Shown: piece after piece, positions 17,461 through 26,477 of the stretch
Layout of the letters: each line of letters begins with the position of its first letter
Numbering within the stretch: position 1 is the first letter of the stretch
Assembly: GCF_001581005.1 (NCBI RefSeq)
Contig: NZ_LHZV01000041.1
Coordinates: 1 to 32,258 of the forward strand
Reading direction: 5' to 3'
Length of the DNA stretch: 32,258 nucleotides
Origin: Acetobacter orleanensis
GTDB lineage: Bacteria; Pseudomonadota; Alphaproteobacteria; Acetobacterales; Acetobacteraceae
The notes under the pieces: generated by a model
The model's database searches: none
What the model was told of the DNA's origin: nothing
Seen by the model: the letters and a program-made list of their open reading frames with translations, nothing else
Program-made: the position numbers and the translations under genes

Positions 17461-17496
17461 AAAAAAACCCGCCTCCAAAAGGAGAGCGGGTTTTTA
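17461..17496. terminator. Bidirectional Rho-independent terminator
   Basis: AAAAACCCGC-CTCC-AAAA-GGAG-A-GCGGGTTTTT forms a GC-rich stem with A-tract on one side and T-tract on the other, so it works on both strands. On the plus strand it follows the 33-residue frame. On the minus strand it lies about 40 bases after the AWDKTK-repeat gene. Confidence 0.88.
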
Positions 17497-17535
17497 AATA
17501 TCTGAGGGAGCGTAACTCCCTTCAAATTGGCTATG

Positions 17536-18249
17536 TTATTTGCCGTCGCCAGAGAAGGTGTTGCTGATATCTTTCCCAGCTTTATCGCCCCATTTGCCTA
17601 TGGCTTTGCCTGTCCGCTTGCCCCAATTCTTTGTAGATTTTGCGGCATCAGACGTCCCTTCTTTGGTCTTATCCCAGGCCTTCTCAGTTCCGTGCTTGGT
17701 TTTGTCCCAAGCGTTGTCTGTACCTTCCTTTGTCTTGTCCCATGCCTTTTCAGAACCACTCTTGGTTTTGTCCCAAGCGTTAGTGGTATCCTCTTTGGTC
17801 TTGTCCCAAGCCTTTTCGGAGCCACTCTTGGTTTTGTCCCAAGCGTTAGTGGTACCCTCTTTGGTCTTGTCCCAAGCCTTTTCAGAACCACTCTTGGTTT
17901 TGTCCCAAGCGTTAGTGGTACCCTCTTTAGTCTTGTCCCAAGCCTTTTCAGAACCACTCTTGGTTTTGTCCCAAGCGTTAGCGGTACCGTCTTTGGTCTT
18001 ATCCCAAGCCTTTTCAGAACCGCTCTTGGTTTTATCCCAAGCGTTAGTGGTACCCTCTTTAGTCTTGTCCCAAGCCTTTTCAGAGCCGCTCTTGGTTTTA
18101 TCCCACGCTTTATCTGTGGCCTGACGTGTATCGGTCCACGCACGATTTACGGCACCCTGTTCTTCAGCATGTGCTGCTGGCAGGCTGAGTGTAAAGGCAG
18201 CGGCGCCCAGTGTGGCGATCAGGGCGGTCCGGAATGTCGTAAACGTCAT
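17536..18249 (-). CDS. Exported protein of 11-residue AWDKTK repeats
   Basis: A 237-residue protein. Residues 1-28 are a signal peptide (ending PAAHA). From about residue 48 to 196 it is built of fourteen 11-residue units containing AWDKTK, alternating SGSEK and EGTTN spacers, so the larger period is 22 residues. An 11-residue period with regular Lys/Asp/Glu and Trp matches amphipathic-helix proteins of LEA-like or apolipoprotein-like type. The tail (TKNWGKRTGKAIGKWGDKAGK) is basic. ATG 18249 has GGAGG nine bases upstream; ATG 18264 has no ribosome site. It is a single gene with its own terminator. A stress or desiccation-protective or membrane-binding role in the periplasm is inference; no enzymatic motif exists. 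Confidence 0.82.
   Translation of the reverse strand: MTFTTFRTALIATLGAAAFTLSLPAAHAEEQGAVNRAWTDTRQATDKAWDKTKSGSEKAWDKTKEGTTNAWDKTKSGSEKAWDKTKDGTANAWDKTKSGSEKAWDKTKEGTTNAWDKTKSGSEKAWDKTKEGTTNAWDKTKSGSEKAWDKTKEDTTNAWDKTKSGSEKAWDKTKEGTDNAWDKTKHGTEKAWDKTKEGTSDAAKSTKNWGKRTGKAIGKWGDKAGKDISNTFSGDGK
17662..18108. repeat. 66-base tandem repeat inside the AWDKTK gene
   Basis: The coding DNA repeats with a 33/66-base period, e.g. CTTGGTTTTGTCCCA alternating with CTTTGGTCTTGTCCCA. Units differ at few positions, mostly silent, which suggests recent expansion by unequal exchange or slippage. Copy number is likely to vary between strains and short-read assemblies may collapse it. Confidence 0.85.
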
Positions 18250-18395
18250 TAAAATGGCCTCCATACGTTTTTAGCTATGTCACAAATGTCTTGCTCTGGC
18301 TTTATGGCAAATGTGAGATCACCCATTTACCGATGAGCGGGAAGACTCTGTTGCTACGCTCGGGCTGCAACGTATTGAACTACCGGAAAGTTTCT

Positions 18396-18863
18396 TTAGG
18401 CGCGGGGAATGCAATCCAAAGCTGCCTGTAGAATATAGGCCGCAGCCAACTGGTCCACGACGGCAGTACGTTTGCTGCGTGAAAGATCTGCCTCTTCAAT
18501 TAACATACGATTGACAGCTGAGGAGGAAAGTCGCTCATCCCACAAGCAGACAGGCAAGCCGGTCTGCTCGGATAACGCCGTAGCCCAGTCCTTGCTGGCC
18601 TGCGCAGCAGGGCCGAACGAGCCATCCAGCGAGAGCGGGATGCCGACCACCATACCACCAATACCGTGCTTTGCCGCCAGCGCACGGATATGCTCCGCCA
18701 TGGCGCCCAACTTTCCGCGTTTTACGGTTTCCAGCGGGGTAGCCACCATGCGGGAGACATCGGAGAGCGCCAGCCCCACCTGCTTGCGGCCGGGGTCAAT
18801 GCCCAGCAGGCGGTCATCACGGGCCAGACTGGCGGCGAGGTCGGTAAGGTTGAACAGAGCCAT
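18396..18863 (-). CDS. ruvX: RuvX/YqgF Holliday-junction-resolvase-like nuclease
   Basis: A 155-residue RNase H-fold protein of the YqgF family. Visible motifs are GIDPGRKQVGLALSD (first catalytic Asp, about residues 21-35), MVVGIPLSLDGS, WDERLSS with the conserved Glu, and DQLAAAYILQAAL with the last Asp. The family takes part in pre-16S rRNA 5'-end processing and has been linked to Holliday-junction resolution. I start at ATG 18863; the frame extends further but overlaps the gatC promoter and gene without a better site. It is divergent from gatC with 75 bases between, an arrangement I recall as common in Acetobacteraceae. Confidence 0.92.
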   Translation of the reverse strand: MALFNLTDLAASLARDDRLLGIDPGRKQVGLALSDVSRMVATPLETVKRGKLGAMAEHIRALAAKHGIGGMVVGIPLSLDGSFGPAAQASKDWATALSEQTGLPVCLWDERLSSSAVNRMLIEEADLSRSKRTAVVDQLAAAYILQAALDCIPRA

Positions 18864-18938
18864 GTCTGCACGGTATGTTGCCTTGCGCCCGATTATGCTA
18901 GGGCTTTTTTCCTCAATAGCTGAAGAGAGTCTGTTTTC

Positions 18939-19226
18939 ATGTCGCTCGACCTCGCGACCACCCGACGTATTGCAAAACTGGCCCGCATCGGACTTGAAGA
19001 TGCCGAGCTTGAAACTGTCCGCCAGAAGCTGGACGGCATCTTGGGCTGGGTTGATCAGCTCTCCGAGGTGGATGTTGAGGGCGTGCCCCCCATGGTGGGC
19101 ACCGAGACTGAGGCGCTGCGCCAACGGGACGACGCGGTGACGGACGGCAATTGCCGTGACGCCATTCTCTCCTGCGCGCCGGAAAAATCCGGCCCCTTCT
19201 ACACAGTACCCAAGGTTGTTGAATAA
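18939..19226 (+). CDS. gatC: Asp/Glu-tRNA amidotransferase subunit C
   Basis: A 95-residue subunit of the GatCAB complex, which amidates misacylated Glu-tRNA(Gln) and Asp-tRNA(Asn). The protein shows the family pattern [40 protein letters not shown] (as [15 protein letters not shown]), and the C-terminal [11 protein letters not shown] with SAPE-like [17 protein letters not shown]. GatC is a small belt around GatA that aids folding and complex formation. Its TAA overlaps the gatA start (TAATG), so translation is coupled. It is first in the gatCAB operon. Confidence 0.95.
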   Translation: MSLDLATTRRIAKLARIGLEDAELETVRQKLDGILGWVDQLSEVDVEGVPPMVGTETEALRQRDDAVTDGNCRDAILSCAPEKSGPFYTVPKVVE

Positions 19227-20710
19227 TGCTGACCGGACTGACGCTTACCGAAGCGCGCGCTGGGCTCGCAGCCCGCAAATTCTCTGCCCGTGAGCTTGCT
19301 CAGGCGCATCTGGACGCCATTGGTCGCCTGAATACGCAACTGAACGCCTATATTACCGTAATATCGGAGCAGGACGTTCTGGCCGCCGCCGATGCCGCCG
19401 ACGCGCGTTACGCCAGTGGCGATGCACGGCTGATGGATGGTCTGCCGGTTGGCGTGAAAGACCTGTTCTGCACCAAGGGTGTAAAGACGACCGCCGCGAG
19501 CAAGATACTGGCAAATTTTGTGCCGCCGTATGAAAGCAGCGTGACGGCGCGGCTGCTGGAGGCTGGTTCAGTTTTCCTCGGCAAAACTAACCTTGACGAA
19601 TTTGCCATGGGGTCCGCCAACATCACCTCCGCGTTCGGCTCCGTGCTGAACCCGTGGAAGCGTCAGGGGGACGATTCTGCTCTGGTGCCCGGTGGCTCGT
19701 CCGGTGGGTCCGCCGCTGCTGTGGCGGCTGGCCTTGCGCTGGCCGCAACCGGCACGGATACGGGCGGTTCCATCCGTCAGCCTGCGGCTTTCTGCGGGAT
19801 TGTCGGGCTGAAACCGACCTATGGCCGGTGCAGCCGCTGGGGCACCATTGCCTTTGCAAGTTCTCTGGATCAGGCAGGGCCGATGACGCGCAGCGTGGCT
19901 GATGCCGGGCTGATGCTGGAAGCCATGGCAGGCTTTGATGAAAAAGACAGCACCAGCTCCAATCGCCCCGTGCCGGAGTTTTCCAAAGCTGTTGGTAAGA
20001 GCGTGAAGGGCCTGCGGGTTGGTATTCCCGCAGAATATCGCGCGCCCGGCATGCCGGAAGAAATTGCGAAAATGTGGGAGCAGGGTATTGCGTGGCTACG
20101 CGAAGCCGGGTGTGAGGTGGTCGATGTCTCTCTGCCGCACACCAAATATGGTCTGGCAACGTACTATATTATTGCCCCGGCAGAATGCTCATCCAACCTC
20201 GCGCGGTATGACGGCATTCGCTTTGGCGAGCGCAAGGATGCTGCCACGCTGGATGGCATTTATGAGCGCACCCGTGCGGAAGGCTTTGGACAGGAAGTAC
20301 GCAACCGTATCCTGATGGGCACCTATGTCCTGTCTGCCGGATATTACGATGCCTATTATCTGAAAGCCCAGAAAGTCCGCACCCTGATCAAGCGGGATTT
20401 TGTGCAGGCTTTCGAGCAGGTGGATGTTCTGCTGACGCCCACCGCCCCGAGTGCTGCCTTCGCGCAGGGTGAAAATATGGATGACCCGGTGCAGATGTAT
20501 CTGAATGACATCTTCACGGTACCAGCCAGCATGGCCGGGGTTCCAGCTATGTCCGTGCCGGTAGGGTTGGATTCCAGAGGTCTGCCGCTTGGGTTGCAGA
20601 TTATTGGCCGACATTTTGATGAAGAAACCGTGCTGTCCGTGGGCGGCGCGCTGGAAGCGGCTGCGGGCTTTGCCCACAAGCCCGCCCTGCATGCGGAGGC
20701 AGGCGTATGA
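19226..20710 (+). CDS. gatA: Asp/Glu-tRNA amidotransferase subunit A
   Basis: A 494-residue amidase-signature enzyme that releases ammonia from glutamine for the GatB active site. The Ser-cisSer-Lys triad is visible: Lys78 in VGVKDLF, Ser158 in [11 protein letters not shown] and nucleophile Ser182 in [10 protein letters not shown]. Full length with the C-terminal [24 protein letters not shown] segment. The start overlaps gatC and the stop overlaps gatB (ATGA). Confidence 0.96.
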   Translation: MLTGLTLTEARAGLAARKFSARELAQAHLDAIGRLNTQLNAYITVISEQDVLAAADAADARYASGDARLMDGLPVGVKDLFCTKGVKTTAASKILANFVPPYESSVTARLLEAGSVFLGKTNLDEFAMGSANITSAFGSVLNPWKRQGDDSALVPGGSSGGSAAAVAAGLALAATGTDTGGSIRQPAAFCGIVGLKPTYGRCSRWGTIAFASSLDQAGPMTRSVADAGLMLEAMAGFDEKDSTSSNRPVPEFSKAVGKSVKGLRVGIPAEYRAPGMPEEIAKMWEQGIAWLREAGCEVVDVSLPHTKYGLATYYIIAPAECSSNLARYDGIRFGERKDAATLDGIYERTRAEGFGQEVRNRILMGTYVLSAGYYDAYYLKAQKVRTLIKRDFVQAFEQVDVLLTPTAPSAAFAQGENMDDPVQMYLNDIFTVPASMAGVPAMSVPVGLDSRGLPLGLQIIGRHFDEETVLSVGGALEAAAGFAHKPALHAEAGV

Positions 20711-22161
20711 GCTACGTGATTGAAGGTAAAACCGGTAGCTGGGAAATTGTGGTCGGGCTGGAAGTCCATGCACAGGTTGTCAGCAAGTCCAAGCTGTTCT
20801 CCGGTGCTTCCACCACCTTCGGGGCAGAGCCGAACTCTCAGGTCAGCCTGATTGATGCGGCATTCCCCGGTATGCTGCCGGTTATCAATAAGGAATGCGT
20901 GGTGCAGGCCGTGCGGACCGGACTGGGGCTGAATGCCCGTATCAATCTGGAAAGCCGGTTTGACCGGAAGAACTACTTTTATGCCGATCTGCCACAGGGC
21001 TATCAGATCAGCCAGTTCGCGCACCCAATTGTGGGTGAGGGCACGATTGAAATCGAGCTGTCCAGCGGAGAGACCCGGAAAATCGGCATTACGCGCCTGC
21101 ATATGGAACAGGATGCCGGGAAGCTGATCCATGATCAGGACCCCACCAAATCCATGGTGGACCTGAACCGTGCCGGTGTAGCGTTGATGGAAATTGTCAG
21201 CGAGCCAGATATCCGGGAGCCGGAAGAAGCCGGTGCTTACCTGCGGAAACTCCGCCAGATTCTGCGTTATCTGGGCACCTGTGACGGCAATATGGAAGAA
21301 GGCTCCATGCGGGCGGACGTAAACGTATCCGTGCGTAAGGCCGGTGAGCCGTTCCGTACGCGGTGCGAGATCAAGAACGTCAACTCCATCCGCTTTGTCA
21401 TGCAGGCCATTGAGGTGGAAGCTGCCCGTCAGGTGGAAATCTGGGAAAACGGCGGCGAGGTTGATCAGGAAACCCGCCTGTTTGACGCCGCTCGCGGTGA
21501 AACCCGCACTATGCGTTCCAAGGAAGACGCGCATGATTACCGCTACTTCCCGGACCCGGACCTGCTGCCGCTGGTGATTGAGCAAGGCTGGGTAGACGCG
21601 CTGAAAGCGGCTCTGCCAGAACTGCCGGATGCCAAACGCACCCGCTTCCAATCAGACTACGGTATTCCGTTCTACGATGCCGGGGTGCTGGTTGCTGAGC
21701 AGTCTGTGGCCGATTTTTATGAAACAATTGCTAAAGGCCGCGATGGCAAACTAGCCGTCTCTTGGGTGACGGGGGACCTGTTTGCTGCTCTTAACCGCAC
21801 TGGCAAGACCATTGAAACCAGCCCTGTCAGCGCGGAAGCACTGGGCAAGATGCTGGATCTGATTGCGGATGGCACCATCAACGGCAAAATTGCCAAAGAG
21901 GTGTTTGAAGACATGGTGGAAACGGGTGAAGGCCCGGATGCCATTGTGGAGAAAAAAGGTCTGCGTCAGGTGACGGATACCGGCGTGATTGATGCCGCGA
22001 TTGATGCCGTTATGGCCAAAAATGCGGATAAAGTGACTGAATATCGCTCCGGCAAGGACAAGCTGTTCGGATTTTTTGTGGGGCAGGTGATGAAGGAAAC
22101 CAAGGGGAAAGCAAATCCTGCGTTGGTGAATGATGCTCTCAAGGCGAAGCTGGACGGCTGA
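20707..22161 (+). CDS. gatB: Asp/Glu-tRNA amidotransferase subunit B
   Basis: A 484-residue subunit that phosphorylates the misacylated tRNA and transfers ammonia. Signatures include [68 protein letters not shown] and the C-terminal YqeY-like tail ([18 protein letters not shown] segment, then [15 protein letters not shown]) that binds tRNA. All expected blocks are present at normal length. It overlaps gatA by four bases. A 13-base inverted repeat follows 57 bases after the stop. Confidence 0.96.
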   Translation: MSYVIEGKTGSWEIVVGLEVHAQVVSKSKLFSGASTTFGAEPNSQVSLIDAAFPGMLPVINKECVVQAVRTGLGLNARINLESRFDRKNYFYADLPQGYQISQFAHPIVGEGTIEIELSSGETRKIGITRLHMEQDAGKLIHDQDPTKSMVDLNRAGVALMEIVSEPDIREPEEAGAYLRKLRQILRYLGTCDGNMEEGSMRADVNVSVRKAGEPFRTRCEIKNVNSIRFVMQAIEVEAARQVEIWENGGEVDQETRLFDAARGETRTMRSKEDAHDYRYFPDPDLLPLVIEQGWVDALKAALPELPDAKRTRFQSDYGIPFYDAGVLVAEQSVADFYETIAKGRDGKLAVSWVTGDLFAALNRTGKTIETSPVSAEALGKMLDLIADGTINGKIAKEVFEDMVETGEGPDAIVEKKGLRQVTDTGVIDAAIDAVMAKNADKVTEYRSGKDKLFGFFVGQVMKETKGKANPALVNDALKAKLDG

Positions 22162-22218
22162 CACTTTACGGAGTGCAGATTTTTTTTTGCAGGACGGCAA
22201 AATAACCTGCAAATAAGT

Positions 22219-22259
22219 CTTTTAGGGGGTTTGACGGAATGCTCAGAACCCCCTAAAAG
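22219..22259. terminator. Perfect 13-base inverted repeat after gatB
   Basis: CTTTTAGGGGGTT (22219-22231) and AACCCCCTAAAAG (22247-22259) are exact reverse complements with a 15-base loop. It ends 41 bases before tRNA-Ser. There is no T-tract after the stem in either direction, although a run of nine T lies upstream at about 22180. It probably ends the gat transcript or insulates the tRNA gene. Confidence 0.6.
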
Positions 22260-22300
22260 CATCCCTGCAAACGTCGTGTACACTTCAATACTCTTCTTGC

Positions 22301-22390
22301 GGAGGGGTGGCCGAGAGGCTGAAGGCGACGGTTTGCTAAATCGTTATACGGGTAACCGTATCGTGGGTTCGAATCCCATCCCCTCCGCCA
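22301..22390 (+). tRNA. tRNA-Ser (anticodon GCT)
   Basis: GGAGGGG at the 5' end pairs with CCCCTCC before G and an encoded CCA. The anticodon loop reads TTTGCTAAA, giving GCT for serine AGC/AGT codons. A long variable arm (TATACGGGTAACCGTATCG region) as in type II tRNAs and the TTCGAATCC T-loop are present. The 90-base length including CCA fits serine tRNA. Confidence 0.97.
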
Positions 22391-22459
22391 TCCCATTGAT
22401 TTAATTCGTTTATTTTTTGAATAATCTAATGGTTATTGTGAGGTCTCTTCCCACATAAG

Positions 22460-22482
22460 AAATCCCGTGTGTGGGGGATTTT
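22460..22482 (+). terminator. Hairpin after tRNA-Ser
   Basis: AAATCCC and GGGATTT form a stem around GTGTGTGG, followed by TTG. It lies about 70 bases after the tRNA and could end its transcript; the T-tract is short. Confidence 0.45.
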
Positions 22483-22662
22483 GTGGGGTGGGGTGGGCTT
22501 AATCCAGCGCGCCTTGCTTAGAACTGAACCCGCTCCTGTTCCTCCACTGTCAAATACCCAGGATAGTTTTGCTCTGTGACGAAGATGGCGTGCAAGCCGG
22601 TAGATGTTCCCTCCCGCCTTGAGGCCTTAAGTCATCGTACAGCAAAAGCCTGCCGAAGATCG

Positions 22663-22993
22663 TGGACCCCAAAGCGCGTGACCTTGCCCCCTGAAATGCC
22701 CTCGATTTGAAGTAAGGTCTGTCCATTGAAGACAGACGATGAACAAAGCGCAACAGAACAACACATCAGGAAACAGCGTTCACCCTCTACCCAACCTTAT
22801 CGAGCGGTTCTTCAATGAACTCAAACAGCTCTGCACCCTCGCAGCCCGCTACCAAAAATTAAAATCTACCTTTCTTGCTGCCGTTCAGTTTTCTTCAATT
22901 ATCATCCTTACTTACCTGACGACACGCGGTGGAAAAGCATCAACGAAAAGAAAGCGCCCTTGCAAACCAGAGATCAACCATGGATTTGTTTAA
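22663..22993 (+). pseudogene. Chimeric relic: IS3 left end joined to IS5-type right end
   Basis: From 22663 (TGG) to about 22760 the plus strand matches the IS3 left end and OrfA start seen at 16854-16924, including a near-identical GAAGTAAGGTCTGTCCA and an ATGAACAAAGC start like ATGAAGAAAGC. From about 22793 the frame reads NLIERFFNELKQL, AARYQKLKSTFLAAVQF, the C-terminal end of the IS5-type transposase found at 11964-12822. It is followed by the same terminus CTGACGACACGC (22916-22927). The 84-codon frame from ATG 22739 runs through both parts without a stop. It encodes no complete transposase and is best read as a deletion junction between two nested elements. Confidence 0.72.
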
Positions 22994-23094
22994 AGCAGCG
23001 TTCATCATAGCGCCGACGGCCTGCAACATTCCCGCAACAAAAATAAAGCAAGCGCTACATGCATATTGATACTCTTATCGCCGGTAGAGAGGGG

Positions 23095-24348
23095 TTACCC
23101 GATCAGCAATCGGGCACCAAGTGCTGCAAACAAGGCAACGGGCATTGCTACGGCACCAATTTTCAGAAATTGTAAAAACCCGACATCTTCTCCCCCGCGC
23201 CGGATAACCTGAAGCCAGAGAATTGTGGCAAGAGATCCGGTTACGGACAGGTTGGGGCCAAGATCTACCCCGATCAGCAAATTATCAACAACAAGACGGG
23301 GAACGTGGGCCTGAGCAACAGCCTCACTGGTTATCAGCCCGGCGGGAAGGTTGTTCATGACGTTTGTTATAAACGCCAGTAGCGTACCGGAACCAAATGC
23401 TGCTGCCATTGGTGCAGCCTTTGCGGCATCCTGAAGCAGGTGGGCAATCTGCGCGACTAGCCCGGTACTATCGACAGCACCAACCAGCACAAACAACCCC
23501 GCCACCAGTGGCAAAACACCCCATGAAATGTCACGCACTAACGTAAGGGGGGAGCATTTTGCCAAAGCGGAAACACCGAGGGCCGTTATCAGACCGGCAC
23601 ATGCCGTTGGTAATCCAAGCGGGCTATCAAAAGCGGACACTGTGACGAGCAGCACCGCAGTCAACACGATACCTGCAAACGCCGCCTTACCGCCCACCGT
23701 TAACGGCACTATTTCAACCTGAGAGGCACATGCTTGCCGGAGATGTTTCCGCTCAAGCAGCCGCAGCACGAGATAGGTTGCAAGAATTGCCATGAGCGAC
23801 GGAAGCGCGAATGACCTCATCCATGATCCCAGCGCAGGCAACGCTCCATCATATAGGACAAGATTGGCCGGGTTGGAAACAGGCAGCACAAAACTAGCGG
23901 CATTGGCTATCAGCGCACAGGCAAACAACAGAGGAAGTGCGTCAGCTTTGGCTCGGGTTGCCACAGCCAGCACGGCGGGTGTTAGCACCACAGCCGTGGC
24001 ATCGTTGGACATGAAGGTCGTCACGACAATACCGGCCAGATAGACCAGCGTGAACAATTTGACGGTTGAGCCTGCGGCGTGATTAACCGCCCATGTCGCA
24101 ATCCAGTCAAACAAACCGTTTATTCTGGCAGTTTCACTCAACAGCATCATGCCAGTCAGGAAGAGATAAACGTCTCCCCCCTTCAAAACACCCGAAACAG
24201 CCAAGGGAACTGGCATAAGTCCGGTCACGACAAGGAGCAACGCGCCTGCCACAGCCCATATCCATTCCGGCACGCGAAAAGGCCGGATGATGACGCACGC
24301 AGTTGTCAGCACGGCAATGGCCCAGATGACCTCATGAGACTGCATCAT
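23095..24348 (-). CDS. ArsB/NhaD-superfamily permease (possible arsenite or anion transporter)
   Basis: A 417-residue polytopic membrane protein with about 11 hydrophobic segments. Family-typical parts are VLKGGDVYLFLTGMMLLSETARINGLFDW near residue 60-85, TTFMSNDATAVVLTP and the C-terminal half FITNVMNNLPAGLI, with a second NDNLP-like element. These fit the ion-transporter superfamily that includes ArsB and NhaD. Substrate cannot be settled: no arsR, arsC or arsH lies nearby. ATGATG at 24348 overlaps the stop of the upstream MFS gene by four bases, so both are made together. The frame is open further upstream, but that part overlaps the MFS coding region. Confidence 0.78.
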   Translation of the reverse strand: MMQSHEVIWAIAVLTTACVIIRPFRVPEWIWAVAGALLLVVTGLMPVPLAVSGVLKGGDVYLFLTGMMLLSETARINGLFDWIATWAVNHAAGSTVKLFTLVYLAGIVVTTFMSNDATAVVLTPAVLAVATRAKADALPLLFACALIANAASFVLPVSNPANLVLYDGALPALGSWMRSFALPSLMAILATYLVLRLLERKHLRQACASQVEIVPLTVGGKAAFAGIVLTAVLLVTVSAFDSPLGLPTACAGLITALGVSALAKCSPLTLVRDISWGVLPLVAGLFVLVGAVDSTGLVAQIAHLLQDAAKAAPMAAAFGSGTLLAFITNVMNNLPAGLITSEAVAQAHVPRLVVDNLLIGVDLGPNLSVTGSLATILWLQVIRRGGEDVGFLQFLKIGAVAMPVALFAALGARLLIG

Positions 24349-25607
24349 GCAGGGACACCGCCAGCAGAGCGCATGGTCGACGCGGAGCATGCCCAGAGTA
24401 TCAGGGAGACAAGCGCAAAAGACCCCAGTGTGTAAAACGCCGTGGAATAGCCAAGACCTTCCGCAAGCCATCCGCCCAATGCGGGGGAAAGACTGGCTCC
24501 AATTCCCTGCGCTGTCATGACAACACCCTGCCCCACATTAACTCGTCCTGTTCCGTTAAGAAGGCGCGCCACCAGACCGGGGACAGCCACACTCTGAAGC
24601 CCTGCGCCAATACCATCCAAAAACTGCACGGGCCAGACACCCCAGTGCTGGATAAAGCACCCTGCGACCAGGCCGCGCACGGGCAGAGAGGCAAAAGAGA
24701 CAAGCAGCACAATCCAGTAGCCGCGCTTGGCCACAAAACGCATGGCAAGCAAACTCACCCCAATCATAACAGCCTGCGCCACCACCACCGTCATGGCCGT
24801 AAACATGGCCGGATTGCCCTTGCCCGCGCTGACAACAGCCATACCGTAAAGGGGTAGCATTGCGGCGTTTCCTAAGTGGAAAAAACACAGACATGTTGCC
24901 AGAATAAGCAGAGGCTTATGCCGCAAAAACGAACGTAGCCCTTCAGCCTGCTCCTTGCGCTCTCCCGCACCGTCTTCCAGCCCACGCGCTGCCTGATGAT
25001 CAATCGATTTTTCCGGAATCATCACAACAGAGGCAACGGCGCAGACACCAAACGCGATCTCGAGAAAGAAGATTGCGGACAGGCCAAAACGCCATCCCAG
25101 CCAGCCGGAAACTCCGGCCCCGACCATATTACCCGCATGGTTAAACGCCTGATTGCGACCAATCTGCGCGTTAAAGCCCTTCTGCCGCACAATGCCCAAT
25201 GTCATGCCGGCCATTAGCGGGCCGATAGCCGCTCCGGCCACTGCCGTTGCAAGCTGGCTGGCCGTAACGACAAGAAGTGATTGAGACGTCAGCAACAACA
25301 AGGATGCTGAAATCGTGCATAAGGCAGCCAGAATAACAAGCAGACGTTTCTTGGTGGTGTGGTCAATAAACGCGCCCGCAGGAATTGTGGCGAGCATTCC
25401 GGCAATGCCACCTGCTGTCATGACGGAACCAATCGGCCCGGTATGCCACCCATGTTGCTGGAGAAAAACCCCCAGAAATGGGCCGATCCCGGCCTGTACG
25501 TCCGCCATAAAGAAATTCAAGGCACATAAAGCGAAGAGTGCGCGGCTTGAAATACCGAGGCGTTGCGGTGCTGCGGTCTCCAGACCAGTCGTAAGGGTGT
25601 GCGTCAT
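24345..25607 (-). CDS. Major facilitator superfamily transporter
   Basis: A 420-residue protein with about 12 membrane segments in two halves and a basic/acidic central loop (GLEDGAGERKEQAEGL). The loop after segment 2 (GAFIDHTTKKRLL) is the MFS motif A variant (GxxxD..GRR). No substrate-specific motif is recognised. ATG 25607 is preceded by GGAGAAG. It is the first gene of a two-gene unit with the ArsB-type permease, so the two may handle related compounds. Confidence 0.8.
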   Translation of the reverse strand: MTHTLTTGLETAAPQRLGISSRALFALCALNFFMADVQAGIGPFLGVFLQQHGWHTGPIGSVMTAGGIAGMLATIPAGAFIDHTTKKRLLVILAALCTISASLLLLTSQSLLVVTASQLATAVAGAAIGPLMAGMTLGIVRQKGFNAQIGRNQAFNHAGNMVGAGVSGWLGWRFGLSAIFFLEIAFGVCAVASVVMIPEKSIDHQAARGLEDGAGERKEQAEGLRSFLRHKPLLILATCLCFFHLGNAAMLPLYGMAVVSAGKGNPAMFTAMTVVVAQAVMIGVSLLAMRFVAKRGYWIVLLVSFASLPVRGLVAGCFIQHWGVWPVQFLDGIGAGLQSVAVPGLVARLLNGTGRVNVGQGVVMTAQGIGASLSPALGGWLAEGLGYSTAFYTLGSFALVSLILWACSASTMRSAGGVPA

Positions 25608-25675
25608 CGCGCCATCTTCTCCAGATCGCAATACCTAACTGTGCAAAGTGTTATAGGTTACAGAGAACAAAAACG

Positions 25676-25712
25676 AGCACCCTGTGGGCGTAACAACACG
25701 CCAAACGGTGCT
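25676..25712 (-). terminator. Nested-stem terminator of the GNAT gene
   Basis: AGCACC (25676-25681) pairs with GGTGCT (25707-25712), and inside it GGCGT (25687-25691) pairs with ACGCC (25698-25702). On the minus strand the stem is followed by CGTTTTTGTT, a U-tract, so it should terminate transcription from the acetyltransferase gene at 25749. Confidence 0.7.
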
Positions 25713-25748
25713 TATCCTGCCTGAAAAATCCCGTGAGAAATATCTCCG

Positions 25749-26318
25749 TCATCCCGGCTGTATGTGCGTCAATTCCGGTCCGTTGTCCACAGCCTCAAGC
25801 CACTCCCGCCGCAGGAGGGCGTATTGCAGGGTATTTTCATAAATCGGCTGACCCTGCGCATCCTTGGCAAAGGAAATAAACTCAATAAAGGTGCCTTCAA
25901 GCCGCATACCCAGTTTCTGACAAAGCCGCTGAGAAGCAATATTGTGGTCCTCCGCGTATGCATACAGTCGCCGCGCTTCTCGCACACTAAACAGAAAGGC
26001 AAACAGGGCTTTAGCAGCTTCAAACGCATATCCCTGCCCTGCAAAGTGCAGATTGAAATTCCAGCCGACAGACACTGTATCTTCCTCTGGCATAGCGAAC
26101 AGATCACCAATAAGCTGGCCGGTATCTTTCAGGCATACGGCAATATACTCGTCATTTACACTACGCTTTATGGCCTCCGCGGCAGCAGCATTCTGATCCG
26201 CTACCTTCAACGAGAAAAAGCAGCTTGCACGCGGGTCATGCAAATAGGTGTATAAGGCAGGTCCATCAACTTCGCGAAAATTTCTTAGAACAAGCCGCTC
26301 TGTTTCTATACGTTCCAT
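25749..26318 (-). CDS. GNAT-family N-acetyltransferase (RimJ/RimL-like)
   Basis: A 189-residue acetyltransferase. It begins RIETERLVLRNFREVDGPALY, typical of RimJ/RimL-type GNATs. It contains the acetyl-CoA-binding region around VGWNFNLHFAGQGYAFEAAKAL and NIASQRLCQKLGMRLEGTF in place of the usual N..S..l..k.GF.. motif. ATG 26318 has the strong ribosome site GGGAGGG; ATG 26342 is an upstream alternative without one. It is a single gene with a terminator at 25676-25712. The acceptor (protein N-terminus or small molecule) is unknown. Confidence 0.83.
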   Translation of the reverse strand: MERIETERLVLRNFREVDGPALYTYLHDPRASCFFSLKVADQNAAAAEAIKRSVNDEYIAVCLKDTGQLIGDLFAMPEEDTVSVGWNFNLHFAGQGYAFEAAKALFAFLFSVREARRLYAYAEDHNIASQRLCQKLGMRLEGTFIEFISFAKDAQGQPIYENTLQYALLRREWLEAVDNGPELTHIQPG

Positions 26319-26477
26319 TGTGCCCTCCCTTTTTTTAAACAAATCATCAGGTTACGATATTTTTTGGTTTGCCTTATGGTTTTCCACACTCGATAGTATT
26401 ATCGGCTGAAGTCTCTTACTGCCGGTTGGACAGCGTAACTTCATGGCTCGCTTTATCGGTTTTTTAACAGGAACTCG

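Noticed and set aside
17662..18108. Regular repeats considered as a CRISPR array
   Set aside because: Both alternating units are repeated and coding; there are no unique spacers and no cas genes.
17540..18252. Long plus-strand and other-frame open reading frames over the AWDKTK gene
   Set aside because: Period-66 DNA keeps several frames open by chance; only the minus-strand frame has a signal peptide, ribosome site and terminator.
20356..21651. A 431-codon minus-strand open frame across gatA/gatB
   Set aside because: It is antisense to two certain genes with full family signatures, and is a by-product of their codon bias.
22301..22993. tRNA-Ser as an integration site for a genomic island
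   Set aside because: Only IS fragments follow; I saw no integrase gene and no second copy of the tRNA 3' end.
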